Origin: Bacteroidota bacterium
Lineage (GTDB): Bacteria > Bacteroidota > Bacteroidia > Chitinophagales > Saprospiraceae
Direction: 5' to 3'
DNA length: 35,129 nucleotides
Assembly: GCA_963169455.1 (NCBI GenBank)
Contig: CAUJDW010000018.1
Span: 1-35,129, forward strand
Position numbers and translations under genes: made by a program. Shown piece by piece: positions 1 to 9,362 of the stretch; positions within the stretch are counted from its first letter, which is position 1, and each line of letters opens with the position of its first letter. The notes under the pieces are model-generated. The model saw only the letters and a list, made by a program, of their open reading frames with translations, did not search any database and was not told the origin of the DNA.

Positions 1-60
1 TTGAATAGCCAATTCTAACAACATTTTCGGCCCTCCGGGCCTTTCAGCAGGCCCAAAATA

Positions 61-133
61 GCCCCGGAGGGGCGTAAATGTTCGTAGAATCGATACGCAA
101 AACGTTTCAAAAAGCTCCGGAGGAGCGTAATGT
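61..133. repeat. Two small GGA-loop hairpin repeat modules
   Basis: Two copies of the same module are seen. Positions 61-73 read GCCCC-GGA-GGGGC and 114-126 read GCTCC-GGA-GGAGC. Each is a 5-bp perfect stem with a GGA loop, and each is followed by GTAA(A)TGT. The stem base changes are compensatory (C/G to T/A), so the hairpin itself seems to be kept. A degenerate relative (GCCCCGGAACGGCC then TGATGT) lies near 17095. They look like dispersed, non-coding miniature repeats. Confidence 0.6.
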
Positions 134-181
134 CTCAAGGCAAATCTAAAGTGCCAAAATAGAATTAAGTTGACGACATTT

Positions 182-221
182 GACTCCGCCCTGCGGGCTA
201 CGCCGGGCAAAAATGATGGAA
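182..221 (+). repeat. 40-bp dispersed repeat, copy A
   Basis: These 40 bases match the reverse complement of 17295-17334 at 39 of 40 positions. The flanks do not match. The copy lies just upstream of the promoter of the FG-GAP protein gene; the other copy also lies in a non-coding stretch upstream of a gene. Confidence 0.75.
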
Positions 222-273
222 CAACCTGCGGCTGTGCCGTCCTAATTGACTGCCGCATTACTTTTCCACATTT

Positions 274-281
274 TACCTTTG
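274..281 (+). promoter_or_regulatory. Bacteroidota -7 box upstream of the FG-GAP/UnbV gene
   Basis: TACCTTTG fits the Bacteroidota -7 consensus TAnnTTTG exactly. A TTG at 246-248 is a possible -33 element, but its 25-bp spacer is a little long. Transcription from here would give a leader of about 145 nt before the ATG at 432 and excludes the upstream TTG at 246 as the start codon. Confidence 0.5.
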
Positions 282-431
282 CCCAACTCATGGAGTAGCG
301 TATTTTCATGCCCCGAATCCATTGTGAACGAAAGAGCGGTGGAAAGCGGGGTGGTTCGGGTTCCACGTTGGGGCTGTTCGAAGTTTCGGGTTCTTACCCT
401 CCCCCCCACCGCACTGCAAAACCTCAACTTT

Positions 432-3257
432 ATGCCCAGAATTTACGCCGCTATCTGCATCTTCCTCTTCCTGCCCCTGCTCAGCCCGGGGCAGATCAGC
501 TTTTCCAACGCCAACGACAGGCTGTCCAACTCCGATTTCCACAGCGGCGTCGCCATTGCCGTGCTTGACATGAACGGGGACGGGCTGGACGACATCGTCC
601 GCCTCTCGCAAGGGCGGGAACTGCATATCGAATACCAGCAAGCGGGCAGCGCCCAGTTTCAGAATTACACCTACGGCCAGATCGCCGCCCAGAGCCAGTG
701 GAGCATGTGCGCCGCCGATGTCGACAATGATGGCTACAACGACGTTATTGCCGGGGGGCGTTATGATGGCGTCAAACTGTTGCGGGCGGTGGGAAACGGA
801 ACCGCCTTCGAAATGATCACGCTGCCCGGCCCGGGCCTGTTCGTGCAGGGTTCCAACCTGGTGGATATCAACAACGACGGCTACATCGACTATTTCGCCT
901 GCCATGACGACGGCGAAAGCCGCATCTGGGCCAACGACAGCACCGGCTATTTACTGCCGGCCGACGACTGGATCGACATGGCCACCGTGCCGGCCTCCGA
1001 CAATTCCGGCAACTACGGCAGCATCTGGACGGATTTCGACCTCGACGGCGATATCGACCTCTATATCGCCAAATGCCGCCAGGGCGTCAACAACCCTTCC
1101 GACCCCCGCCGGATAAACGCCCTCTACGTCAATGACGGCTTCGGCCACTTCACCGAAATGGCCGATTCCTTCAACCTGAAGATCGGCGCCCAGTCCTGGA
1201 CGGCCGACTTCCAGGATATCGACAACGACGGCGACTACGACTGTTTCATCACCAACCATGACGTGCCCAGCATGCTGCTCGAAAATGACGGCGCGGGGCA
1301 TTTTACGGATATCACCGGCGGCAGCGGCATCCTTATTTCAGGCCTGCCCATTCAAGGCGTGATGAGGGATTTCGACAACGATGGTTTTGTCGATATCCTG
1401 GTGGCGGGCTCCCGCCATCACCTGTTCCGCAACAATGGCGACAAGACTTTCACCGATGTGGCGGGCCTGTTCGACAACAACTGGATGGAATCTTTTGCGG
1501 TCGGCGACCTCAATCACGACGGCCACCTGGACATCTACGGCGGATACGCCGAGATATACACCTCTCCCAGCAATATTGACGATGTGCTCTGGCTGAATGA
1601 CGCAGGCAGCGGCAACAACTTCCTGTCCGTCACCCTGATCGGGCAGCAGAGCAACCGCAACGGCATCGGCGCCCGCATCGAGATATACGGCGGCTGGGGC
1701 ATGCAGGTGCGCGAGGTGCGCGCCGGGGAAAGTTACGGCATCATGAATTCCATGGCGCAGCACTTCGGCCTGGGCCAGCACAGCCTGGTGGACTCCCTCA
1801 TCGTGCGCTGGCCCAGCGGCGTGGTGGACCAGTATGACAGCCTGGCCGTCAACCAGTTCGTTTCTCTGGTGGAAGATGCATGCACTTCGCCGGCAGCCAT
1901 AATTACCCAGGAAGGGCCCAGCGCGATTTGCAATGGCGATACGGTTTACCTCTATGCACCCGAAGGCTTTTTCTATCAATGGAGCACCGGCGACACGACG
2001 CAGTCCATCGCCGTGACGGAGCAGGGCATTTACAATGTCACCATTACGGATGGCTCTCCCTGTTTCGGGGTTTCCCCCGGCGTGGAGATCATTGTGAACC
2101 CGGATGCCACTCCCGCCATTAGCGTGGAAGGAGATACGGAATTCTGCACGGGAAGCACCGTCACCCTCATCGCTTCCGAGGCCGCGGCTTACAGTTGGTC
2201 GACCGGCGCCACAAGCCTGTCCATCGAGGTGTCGGAGAGCGGCGAATATACGGTCACCACGCCCGGCCTGTGCCAGGAGTTCACCTCTGCTCCGGTGACG
2301 GTCACCGTACTGCCCGCCCCGGCCCCGGAGGTGGAGTCGGTGGCTTATGTGGATACCCTTGCCGAGATTAGCCTTACAGGCAACAATATTTTCTGGTACG
2401 ACAGCCCGGATGCCACAGAGCCCTTTGCCAGCGGGAATTTGCTATCGACGCCCATCAGTTCGGATACAACATTCTACGCGGAGAATATCGAGTTGTACCC
2501 CGGCGAGCAACACGTCACCGGGCAGCCGGAGCATCAGGGCGGGGCCTACAGCGGCAACCAGTTCAACGGCGACATCGTTTTTGACTGCTTCAGCCCTTTC
2601 ACCCTGCACACGGTTAAAGTGTACACCGACACCGAGGGCAGCCGCATCATAGAATTACAGGATGCGGCCGGCAACGTGTTGCAAAGTAAGGAGGTTGACA
2701 TTCCGGTTGGAGAACAGGTGATCAGCCTGGAGTTCGATGTGGAAGCGGGAACGGACCTGAAGCTGACGACCAACACGGCCCACAATCAGGCGCAGTTCGG
2801 CTACGCCAGCCCGCGCCTGCAGCGTTCGGATGAAGGCATCGAATACCCCTACGTGGTGGAAGGCGTGGTTTCCCTGAAAACAGCAACCCTGGGTTCCAAC
2901 CGCTACTACTATTTTTACGACTGGCGCATCCAGGAGCCCAGTTTTGAGTGCGTGAGCGAGCGCATCGAGGTGAGCGTGGAGGTAGTGGGAACGGAAGATG
3001 TATGGGTTGCCGGCAATGCTCTGCGTATCGCACCCAACCCCACTTCGGGTTTGGTGGATGTTCAACTTCCCAACATTCAACAGGCGGAAGCGCTATTGCG
3101 GCTGCTGGACGCCACGGGCAGGGTAGTGGAGGAATGGCTCGTCGGGCGCGGCGTTGCCGTCCATGGGCTCGATTTGTCGGAGCTGCCGGCGGGTTTGTAC
3201 CATCTGCAACTGGAGGATGGGAGGCAGAGCTATGTGGAGAAGGTGGTGAAGAGATAG
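432..3257 (+). CDS. Secreted FG-GAP/VCBS-repeat protein with UnbV/ASPIC domain and T9SS type A sorting signal
   Basis: A 941-aa protein. The ATG at 432 is chosen because it opens a clear signal peptide (MPRIYAAICIFLFLPLL...), whereas the frame further upstream codes for unconvincing sequence. Residues about 40-375 hold at least seven calcium-loop motifs of the DxDxDG type (DMNGDGLDD, DVDNDGYND, DFDLDGDID, DIDNDGDYD, DFDNDGFVD), typical of FG-GAP/VCBS beta-propellers. Residues about 390-480 match the UnbV/ASPIC domain (GIGARIEIYGG, HFGLG, VRWPSG). Two Ig-like domains follow (about 493-625; YxWSTGxxT motifs), then a beta-sandwich-like stretch, and the last 80 residues are a T9SS type A sorting domain (APNPTSG, LDLSELPAGLYHLQL). 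Family knowledge implies export across both membranes and anchoring or release at the cell surface, probably as a calcium-dependent adhesin or glycan-binding protein. The precise ligand is unknown. It is convergent with the cytochrome gene. Confidence 0.9.
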   Translation: MPRIYAAICIFLFLPLLSPGQISFSNANDRLSNSDFHSGVAIAVLDMNGDGLDDIVRLSQGRELHIEYQQAGSAQFQNYTYGQIAAQSQWSMCAADVDNDGYNDVIAGGRYDGVKLLRAVGNGTAFEMITLPGPGLFVQGSNLVDINNDGYIDYFACHDDGESRIWANDSTGYLLPADDWIDMATVPASDNSGNYGSIWTDFDLDGDIDLYIAKCRQGVNNPSDPRRINALYVNDGFGHFTEMADSFNLKIGAQSWTADFQDIDNDGDYDCFITNHDVPSMLLENDGAGHFTDITGGSGILISGLPIQGVMRDFDNDGFVDILVAGSRHHLFRNNGDKTFTDVAGLFDNNWMESFAVGDLNHDGHLDIYGGYAEIYTSPSNIDDVLWLNDAGSGNNFLSVTLIGQQSNRNGIGARIEIYGGWGMQVREVRAGESYGIMNSMAQHFGLGQHSLVDSLIVRWPSGVVDQYDSLAVNQFVSLVEDACTSPAAIITQEGPSAICNGDTVYLYAPEGFFYQWSTGDTTQSIAVTEQGIYNVTITDGSPCFGVSPGVEIIVNPDATPAISVEGDTEFCTGSTVTLIASEAAAYSWSTGATSLSIEVSESGEYTVTTPGLCQEFTSAPVTVTVLPAPAPEVESVAYVDTLAEISLTGNNIFWYDSPDATEPFASGNLLSTPISSDTTFYAENIELYPGEQHVTGQPEHQGGAYSGNQFNGDIVFDCFSPFTLHTVKVYTDTEGSRIIELQDAAGNVLQSKEVDIPVGEQVISLEFDVEAGTDLKLTTNTAHNQAQFGYASPRLQRSDEGIEYPYVVEGVVSLKTATLGSNRYYYFYDWRIQEPSFECVSERIEVSVEVVGTEDVWVAGNALRIAPNPTSGLVDVQLPNIQQAEALLRLLDATGRVVEEWLVGRGVAVHGLDLSELPAGLYHLQLEDGRQSYVEKVVKR

Positions 3258-3265
3258 CCAGGAGC

Positions 3266-3315
3266 AGTCACGGGGTGGCTCTCCCTGATGTTCAGAGATC
3301 AGCCACCCCGTGACT
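3266..3315. terminator. Bidirectional hairpin terminator, also a dispersed-repeat stem
   Basis: A perfect 15-bp inverted repeat, AGTCACGGGGTGGCT (3266-3280) and its complement (3301-3315), with a 20-nt loop. It sits between two convergent genes, 9 bp after one stop codon and 15 bp before the other. No T-run follows, so termination is inferred from position. The same arm (14 of 15 bases) recurs at 32519-32533 and 32654-32668, so this is also a member of a dispersed hairpin family. Confidence 0.65.
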
Positions 3316-3329
3316 TGTCCTTCAAACAC

Positions 3330-5267
3330 CTAGCGTTCCATTCGCATCACCTTCCGAATAATATCTCCCCGGCTGGTTTGCAGCTTTACGAAATATAGCC
3401 CGGCCCTGGGAAGTACAATGCTTCGGATGTTCCCGCGCCATTCCCTGGCCAATTGCCCTTTTCCATCATACAACGCCACGCCTTCCAAGGCCACGCCCTC
3501 CGGCAAAATGACCTGCACCCTGCCGTCCGCTGTCGGGTTGGGGAAGAGCCTTACTTCCCGGAGCGCGGCATCCACCGTCCGGTTCACCATCGGGAATTCC
3601 ACATCCGTCAGCCTTCGTTCGGCCACCAGCACCGGTGCGTTGTCCATGCTGTTAAACATGTGGCGGAAGCTGTCGATCTGCGGGGTCGATTCGGCCAGTA
3701 TGGGGGCCAGCCATTTGGGAGGCAGTGCGTGGTAGTAGGCGCGGGCCGTCACCTCCACCGGGCCGGAATAAGCCTGGGTGGGGATATGGAAGTGCAGGAT
3801 ATCGCTGCCCGAGCCTTCCAGCCCGTTTTCGAAGTTGAAATCCGCATCCAGTTGAGCGCCGCCCACAATGCGGGTAGTGTCGTATGCCGGGTCGGCCAGG
3901 GTGAAGCCCAATGGCGGCAGGCGGTTGTCTTTCAGGGTGGTGTAAGCGTGTTCCAGCACTACGGTGAACTGCCCGTTGTCATCGCCGGCGGCCAGTTCGT
4001 AGATCTGCACCTGATCGGGGCGGTTGATCACATTGTAGTGGGGTTCCACCTGCGGGTTTTCATTCACCAGTTCATACTGGCTGTTGAATCGGCCGGAGTG
4101 GAAGAGCGTGTCGCCCGCCTCCGTTTTTACTACGAACTCGATAAACAGCCGCCGCGCCGGGTAGCCGGAGGGGAACTTATGGCCTGCTTTGTTGGTGAGT
4201 TTCAGCTGGAAATAAGCCGTATCCTGTTCAACCCCCAGCCATTGCAAATCGGTGTGGAGCGACTGGTTTTGCAGCAGGTCGAAGGTGGCGGCGATGGTTT
4301 CGTCGAAGTGCTCGGGCAGGGCGTCGATGCCGAGCTGTTCGCGGTATTCCTTCATCAGTTGCAGCATGAATGTGTTGGCGCCGGTCAGGGTGTGCAGGCC
4401 GTAGGGGCTTCGGCCTTCCAGGAAGAGATAGTTGGCGGAAATGACCACGGCTTCCTCCAGGCGCGGCATGTGGCAGCCCTGGCAGGTGATGTTGTCTGTT
4501 TCGTAGCTCGAGTTGAGCCATTCGTGGTAGGTGGCCTGCTCCACGAAAGTCGTGCCGGTAAGCTGCCCGTTGGTTCCGATGGCGTCTGTGATGAGGGTGT
4601 GGCAGGAGGCGCACAGCCCGGCGTCGTTGATATGGTCGCTGAACAGGGGGGTGAGGCCCACGAAGTCGGCCATGGGCGGCGAGAAGGGCAGGGGATAGGG
4701 CCCGTAAACGACCCGGTTGGTGTCGAAGTTGATATTGCCCGAATGGAGTTCCCCGATCTGTACATCGCTGATCTTGTGGCAGGCCGAGCAGGAGACGCCG
4801 TCGAGGCCGATGGTGTCCTGCAGCAGGTCTTCCATTGTGTAATGCTCATGGCCGCGCAGTATGGCGGTGTAGTGCCCCATGGGCGCATGGCAGGAGGTGC
4901 ACTTGGTTTCGATCTCGTCTTTGAAGGCCGGGTTGACGAGTATCTCATGGCTGACCTTGGCGCGCCAGAAGGGGTCTTTGGCCGAGTTGGCCATCATGGT
5001 GGCGCGCCAGTCGTCGTGGATGTTGACGTCGTTGCCGAAAAAGTCCACCATGGCGTACTGGTTGGAGTCGTAGCCATGGCAGCCCTGGCAGGCCTGGGCG
5101 GTGGGGAAGATGACGGAGGAATCGATGGGCAGGGACATGATCTGCCGCAAGAGCCCCAGTTCGGCTTCCGTGTGGAAGGCCCTTGCTTTGTGGTTGATGG
5201 GCAATAGGGCGGCGGCCAGCACCGCCAGGCCGATCAGGCCGCCGAAGAATAGTTGCTTGTTTTTCAT
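3330..5267 (-). CDS. Five-heme c-type cytochrome with T9SS type A C-terminal domain
   Basis: A 645-aa protein. The start at 5267 gives an N-terminal signal sequence (MKNKQLFFGGLIGLAVLAAALL); 29 upstream in-frame residues are rejected as Pro-rich leader. Five CxxCH heme-binding motifs are visible at about residues 60-64 (CQGCH), 123-127 (CTSCH), 160-164 (CSACH), 219-223 (CASCH) and 262-266 (CQGCH), with several further His residues that could be distal ligands. The C-terminal 75 residues carry FPNPTADGR and LPRAGLYFVKL, a T9SS type A sorting domain. Hemes are attached in the periplasm, so the sorting tail implies that a folded cytochrome is moved to the cell surface. That would suit electron transfer or detoxification outside the cell. 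It resembles the multiheme cytochrome c554/nitrite-reductase-like assemblage in general, but I cannot assign a substrate. It is transcribed convergently with the FG-GAP gene. Confidence 0.88.
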   Translation of the reverse strand: MKNKQLFFGGLIGLAVLAAALLPINHKARAFHTEAELGLLRQIMSLPIDSSVIFPTAQACQGCHGYDSNQYAMVDFFGNDVNIHDDWRATMMANSAKDPFWRAKVSHEILVNPAFKDEIETKCTSCHAPMGHYTAILRGHEHYTMEDLLQDTIGLDGVSCSACHKISDVQIGELHSGNINFDTNRVVYGPYPLPFSPPMADFVGLTPLFSDHINDAGLCASCHTLITDAIGTNGQLTGTTFVEQATYHEWLNSSYETDNITCQGCHMPRLEEAVVISANYLFLEGRSPYGLHTLTGANTFMLQLMKEYREQLGIDALPEHFDETIAATFDLLQNQSLHTDLQWLGVEQDTAYFQLKLTNKAGHKFPSGYPARRLFIEFVVKTEAGDTLFHSGRFNSQYELVNENPQVEPHYNVINRPDQVQIYELAAGDDNGQFTVVLEHAYTTLKDNRLPPLGFTLADPAYDTTRIVGGAQLDADFNFENGLEGSGSDILHFHIPTQAYSGPVEVTARAYYHALPPKWLAPILAESTPQIDSFRHMFNSMDNAPVLVAERRLTDVEFPMVNRTVDAALREVRLFPNPTADGRVQVILPEGVALEGVALYDGKGQLAREWRGNIRSIVLPRAGLYFVKLQTSRGDIIRKVMRMER

Positions 5268-5602
5268 TGTCAATACGCCATTTTCCGCCAAATTCCGGAA
5301 AGTTGGGGGGATGGGCAAATGCGGGGGCGGGAGTTTTTGCAAGCCAGGCTTCATCTAGGCCTGGACAGGGCCCTGAGGCGCTGAAAAGCGCCGTACTATT
5401 ATCAACCAGAGATGACTATGGTCATTGGCAGATTAACTTTTTTTTCATTTCTTATTACTCCTTTCCCTGAGGTGTAGAATGGCATAAGACAATGGCCTCA
5501 GTGCGGTTTTCCATCGGTTCTTCTACATCAAACACCTTACCGTTCACTAACCTAACCTGCGTGGCCCGGTTACGAGCATTCATTAACCCAAAAATCAAAG
5601 CG
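5268..5602. other. Divergent intergenic region with one GNRA-loop hairpin
   Basis: About 335 bp separate the divergent cytochrome and lipoprotein genes. The one clear structure is a 6-bp hairpin, GGCGCT-GAAA-AGCGCC, at 5377-5392. The central part is AT-rich (T-run near 5440) and is the likely promoter area, but I could not find an exact TAnnTTTG box on either strand that fits both gene starts. Confidence 0.4.
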
Positions 5603-7600
5603 ATGTCTTTAAAACGGTTTTCCTTCGTTTCACCCTGGCTGCTTCCGGCCGGGGCGGTGGGGTTCATCCTGCTGTTCAGTACCTGTAAGTCGGTTGGCGT
5701 TTATACTTTATGTTCGTACGAAGACAACTGGAAAGCTAACGTATGCGTATCCTCTACCTACTCGCCGGACGGAGATTTCTGGAGTATCATGACGGATGAA
5801 GCCAACAGCAATCATGCGGATGCAGACGATTCAAGGTCGTACAGGAATCAGGATGTGAATATTCTTACCGTCTTGCCGATAGAGGGGGATGACTGGAAAG
5901 GATGGGATGATTTTGACCTCGTCTTTTTTTACGGGCACCACAATACAATTGTCCCCCCTCATCCGCACCATTATTTTGATTATTACCTGTACAACGGCAG
6001 CAGTTGGAACGAATACTCGGGATACCTCGATGAGATAGGCTGGGGCCATACTACCAATTACGATTATTATGCCACCCGCCCGGTCAATAACGCCCATCTG
6101 AACCCGGCAGCGGTGAACTATCTGTACTACAAGTACACTTCTTCTCTTACCGGGGGGGATTATGACTATGGCGGCGGCTCCCGCCCGTGGCGCCTTCGCT
6201 GGAATGACCCGGTACAGAGCCTGGATTATGGAGAACTGGGCGACCTGAATCTGGAATGGCTGATCCTGCATGGTTGTCAGGCTGTAATAACGGCCAATGA
6301 AGACGGTTCGGCTTATAATGCTCTGGGCATGAAGGTGTTTGCGCCGGTTCACGGCAAATACCACATGATACTCGGGCACTATGCCAGTTATTACACCTCC
6401 AATCTGAAACCACTCGATCAGTTCGCCAATGACTTGTTGTCGGGCGAATCCGTCAAAGAAGCCTACTTCAAAGTGGACCCTGCCACCAATACTTCCGTGA
6501 TCGCTGCGGAGTCCATGCCTTTCAGTTGGAGCACATCGACGATGGAAACCGACACCTGGACGGAGCCGGTGAAGGATATCGAAGATGCTCTCGTTTTTTC
6601 CCTTTGCTGGATCGATGACCTGGGGGCTGAATACCAAACTGTAGATTCGTGGTTTCCGATTCCTGTTGGCCTGCTTGATATAGCGGCGATTCCCGTTGAT
6701 GCGCCAATGGTAAAAGAGTACCTTAAACTGGACACCATTCGCTTCAGGCGGGCGAACCCCACTTATTTGCCCAAGGGAAGAATTCCCGTTCTGAAACTGG
6801 AAACCATCGATGACGGCATCTGTCGGGAACGCCTAAGTGCTTTGCTCAGAACACATGGGGCTAACCGAAAAACAGGAAGGATCAAGCAATCGGGGGATAT
6901 TTTCAACGCCTCGTCCAGGGAAGCTGTTTTCTGGGTTTCCCGCGGGTCGGGTGGTTTCAGTTTTCACGATTTCAAACGGGATGTGGTGGCGCCCGTGCAG
7001 ATGGAGGATATTAACAAAGTGGTTCAACTTGCGTTGGAATTCGTGGTTCAAAACCACCTGGTTGAACTGAAGGAAGGCGAAGAACTGGACCTCGTTTTCG
7101 TTTCTACGGAAAGGCTGGCGCTGGCGGCCCGGGCCGAGATGGAAAAGCCCCAGGAGGAATTCGCATCTGGCTATTACGTCGGCTTTGGGCGCCGGTACAA
7201 AGGCGTGCCTGTCGTCGGCTCCAAAATTGACCTGCACCTGACCGGAAAAGGAGAGGTCGATATGGTGGTCAGGAACTGGCGCAATATCGTTGGGGAAGAG
7301 GGCCGTATGGCAACCGTCAGCAGCCGTTCCATTGAGGAACTGATCGTTAGGGATCCTCAGTTCAGAAAGATGTATCCCAATGAAGAAATCGGCGCAGAAG
7401 ATATCCGGGTTGTCAGTGTGCAGGCTGGCTATATGGAAGGCCCTGTCAATTACAGGCAGGGGAGCCTGCGGCCCGGCGCGGTAGTGGCTTTCCAGCTTAA
7501 GGATTCCAGGGAACTGCAGTCCGCCCAGTTGGTGATTCCTTTGGAAGAAGAAGGGACGCTCCAGTCTTTGTGGGGTGAACGGTTCAGGAGCCGCAGGTAA
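5603..7600 (+). CDS. Lipoprotein of DUF6345-like type with a caspase-like His/Cys arrangement
   Basis: A 665-aa protein. The ATG at 5603 is chosen over 5492 because it opens a membrane segment (about residues 9-27) ending in LLFSTC, a plausible lipobox with Cys28. The N-terminal half contains a hydrophobic strand followed by YGHHN (His112/His113) and, about 110 residues later, a second strand followed by LHGCQ (Cys225). That order (strand-His, strand-Cys) is the pattern of clan CD cysteine peptidases such as gingipains and caspases, and the text resembles the DUF6345 family. The C-terminal half (about 410-660) is mixed alpha/beta sequence without a recognised domain. It is probably anchored in the outer membrane or facing the periplasm. 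The family assignment is from memory of motif text and needs a profile search; catalysis is inference. A strong hairpin terminator follows. Confidence 0.6.
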   Translation: MSLKRFSFVSPWLLPAGAVGFILLFSTCKSVGVYTLCSYEDNWKANVCVSSTYSPDGDFWSIMTDEANSNHADADDSRSYRNQDVNILTVLPIEGDDWKGWDDFDLVFFYGHHNTIVPPHPHHYFDYYLYNGSSWNEYSGYLDEIGWGHTTNYDYYATRPVNNAHLNPAAVNYLYYKYTSSLTGGDYDYGGGSRPWRLRWNDPVQSLDYGELGDLNLEWLILHGCQAVITANEDGSAYNALGMKVFAPVHGKYHMILGHYASYYTSNLKPLDQFANDLLSGESVKEAYFKVDPATNTSVIAAESMPFSWSTSTMETDTWTEPVKDIEDALVFSLCWIDDLGAEYQTVDSWFPIPVGLLDIAAIPVDAPMVKEYLKLDTIRFRRANPTYLPKGRIPVLKLETIDDGICRERLSALLRTHGANRKTGRIKQSGDIFNASSREAVFWVSRGSGGFSFHDFKRDVVAPVQMEDINKVVQLALEFVVQNHLVELKEGEELDLVFVSTERLALAARAEMEKPQEEFASGYYVGFGRRYKGVPVVGSKIDLHLTGKGEVDMVVRNWRNIVGEEGRMATVSSRSIEELIVRDPQFRKMYPNEEIGAEDIRVVSVQAGYMEGPVNYRQGSLRPGAVVAFQLKDSRELQSAQLVIPLEEEGTLQSLWGERFRSRR

Positions 7601-7633
7601 CAGGCCGCCCCAGGGGGCCCGGGCTGAAAAGAA

Positions 7634-7674
7634 CGGCCTCCGGCTCCGCCAATGTGGGCGAAAGCCGGAGGCCG
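7634..7674. terminator. Bidirectional terminator hairpin
   Basis: A perfect 12-bp stem, CGGCCTCCGGCT (7634-7645) and AGCCGGAGGCCG (7663-7674), with a 17-nt loop. It lies between the convergent lipoprotein gene (stop at 7600) and the GWxTD gene (stop at 7711). A short ATTTTC follows on the plus strand. Confidence 0.7.
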
Positions 7675-7710
7675 GTGGATATTTTCTCAAGCCCCTTTAA
7701 CCATTCCCCT

Positions 7711-9168
7711 TTAATAATCCCGGAACACCCTGTTGGCGTTGCGGTTAAAGTTATCCTGCATATCGGCCCCTTCGAAGTAGTCGGAGCCCTGGATTTCGGC
7801 GGGGGCGTCGCGGTAGAGTTCGCGTTGCCACTGCGGGTTGCTCAGTTCGCCGATGGCGGTGGAGTGGAGCAGTTGGAAATCACCGGGCGCCAGGGAGGGG
7901 TTGTAGAAAATGAACTTGACGTTGTTCTGGTTGGTGCGCGGGAACTGGTAGTAGGTCCAGATTTCGTAAGGCGGCGCCGAAGGTTCGGTATTGCGCAGTT
8001 CGATGTCATCCGGTTGTCCGTATTTGAGGTAGATATAGCCGCGGTCGGTTTCGAAGCCGTGGCGGAAGCCGGAGTCGAATTGTTCGTCGATAGCTGAGGC
8101 CACTTCCATGTACTTCTGGTATGCGAATTCCGGGTTGTTGGGGCTTTCCCTGGCCCAGAAGCTGAACAGGTAGAGGCGTTGGCCGTCGGTGTTTCTCTTG
8201 CGCATCATGGTATTGACCAGTTCCACGTCGGCGGGCGGCAGTTTGGGCGTCAGGGCGCGCAGGCTGTACTCCAGTTGCTGAGGGTTGAGTTTCTGGACGA
8301 ATTCCTGTTCGATATTGACATCGGCCAGTTGCAGGCTTTCCTCTCCGAAGAAGGGGTTGCTGCGCTGGAAGAAGAGCCGTTTGTTGCTGAGCAGTTCCTT
8401 GGCGCGGTTGCGCACTTCCACCACGAGGTAGTAGTTACCCGAAGGCAGTTTGGAGATGTCCATCTGGATGAGCATCGGCACGATAGGCTGTGCATGCTGG
8501 CGTTTGTGGCCGATCATCAGGAGTTCGGCGCTTCCGGTATCCGCCCTTTCAATGAAGTAAGAGGCCAGGAAGTCGTCGTTCAGGGCGAGGTCGGTGTTGT
8601 AAACCTCGTTGTAAAAGATGAGCGTGGCAGCATTGCGCCCGTAAAAATTGAAAGGCAAGGGTTCGATCTGGATGCCGTTCTTCACGAAGGGGCTGGCATC
8701 GTCGGCCGAGCGTTGGAAAGAAGACAGCAGTTGCAGGCTGGATTGCTGGACGCCTTCGCCGCTGTAATCCATTTTGAATTCCGTCTGAAACTCTTTGGCG
8801 TTTTCCGGCTGGTTCAGGTCTCTGACGGCCACGGCCAGTTCATAGGCGCCATTTTCCAGGCCATAGCGCTTCAGGTCGATGAAATCGGCCGGTTGGCGGA
8901 CGAAGGGGCTGCTCAGGACGTATTTATCGCCTTTGACGATCTCGCCTTCCTGTTTGAAGAGGATGGTGACTTCAAGCCTGGCCTGGGAAGTGGAATCCGC
9001 AAGCTGGAGGAAGGTAACCGACCTTCCGGAGATATACAGGTAAACCTCGATGTAGTTTTGTTTGGGGCTTTTGAAAGTGGCGTACGAAACGCTGGCATCG
9101 ATTGCCTGCAATGCATAACTGAACCCCAGCAAGGCCAGTAAGGTAAGGATGCATTTCCTGTTTTTCAT
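7711..9168 (-). CDS. GWxTD domain-containing protein
   Basis: A 485-aa exported protein. The ATG at 9168 gives a clean signal peptide (MKNRKCILTLLALLGFSYALQA); a further 13 in-frame codons upstream are ignored. The diagnostic GWxTD-type motif lies near residue 370-385, here as GFETDRGYIYLKYGQPD, with the first Trp replaced by Phe. It is followed by the usual PYEIWTYY segment. The N-terminal 300 residues are beta-rich, as in other family members. GWxTD proteins are found in Bacteroidota and Acidobacteriota; their biochemical role is not established, and a periplasmic or cell-surface location is inferred from the signal peptide. A weak -7-like box (TATCTTTA on the minus strand, 9196-9189) lies close upstream. 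Confidence 0.85.
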   Translation of the reverse strand: MKNRKCILTLLALLGFSYALQAIDASVSYATFKSPKQNYIEVYLYISGRSVTFLQLADSTSQARLEVTILFKQEGEIVKGDKYVLSSPFVRQPADFIDLKRYGLENGAYELAVAVRDLNQPENAKEFQTEFKMDYSGEGVQQSSLQLLSSFQRSADDASPFVKNGIQIEPLPFNFYGRNAATLIFYNEVYNTDLALNDDFLASYFIERADTGSAELLMIGHKRQHAQPIVPMLIQMDISKLPSGNYYLVVEVRNRAKELLSNKRLFFQRSNPFFGEESLQLADVNIEQEFVQKLNPQQLEYSLRALTPKLPPADVELVNTMMRKRNTDGQRLYLFSFWARESPNNPEFAYQKYMEVASAIDEQFDSGFRHGFETDRGYIYLKYGQPDDIELRNTEPSAPPYEIWTYYQFPRTNQNNVKFIFYNPSLAPGDFQLLHSTAIGELSNPQWQRELYRDAPAEIQGSDYFEGADMQDNFNRNANRVFRDY

Positions 9169-9362
9169 AGTCGAATGATTTACTTCTTTAAAGATAAGGT
9201 TTTGCACGTACAGGGCGCCGCCAAAAATTGCAATAAGTCAGTTTCCTGATATTTGCGTTGCCGGAAGAGCCTTTTGGGGCATGGATTGACTACTTTCCGT
9301 TCCCGGCAATTTAATAATTTAGGAAAAATTCAGCGGATTTCCAAGTTTTCGGGGCCTGGATT

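Noticed and set aside
3453-5207. Long plus-strand open frame of 584 codons opposite the cytochrome gene
   Set aside because: It is the antisense shadow of a GC-rich gene; its residues show no motif, while the minus strand has signal peptide, five heme motifs and a sorting tail.
5455-5667. 70-codon minus-strand open frame overlapping the start of the lipoprotein gene
   Set aside because: The peptide is coherent-looking, but it overlaps the signal sequence of a better supported gene and has no promoter or recognised family.
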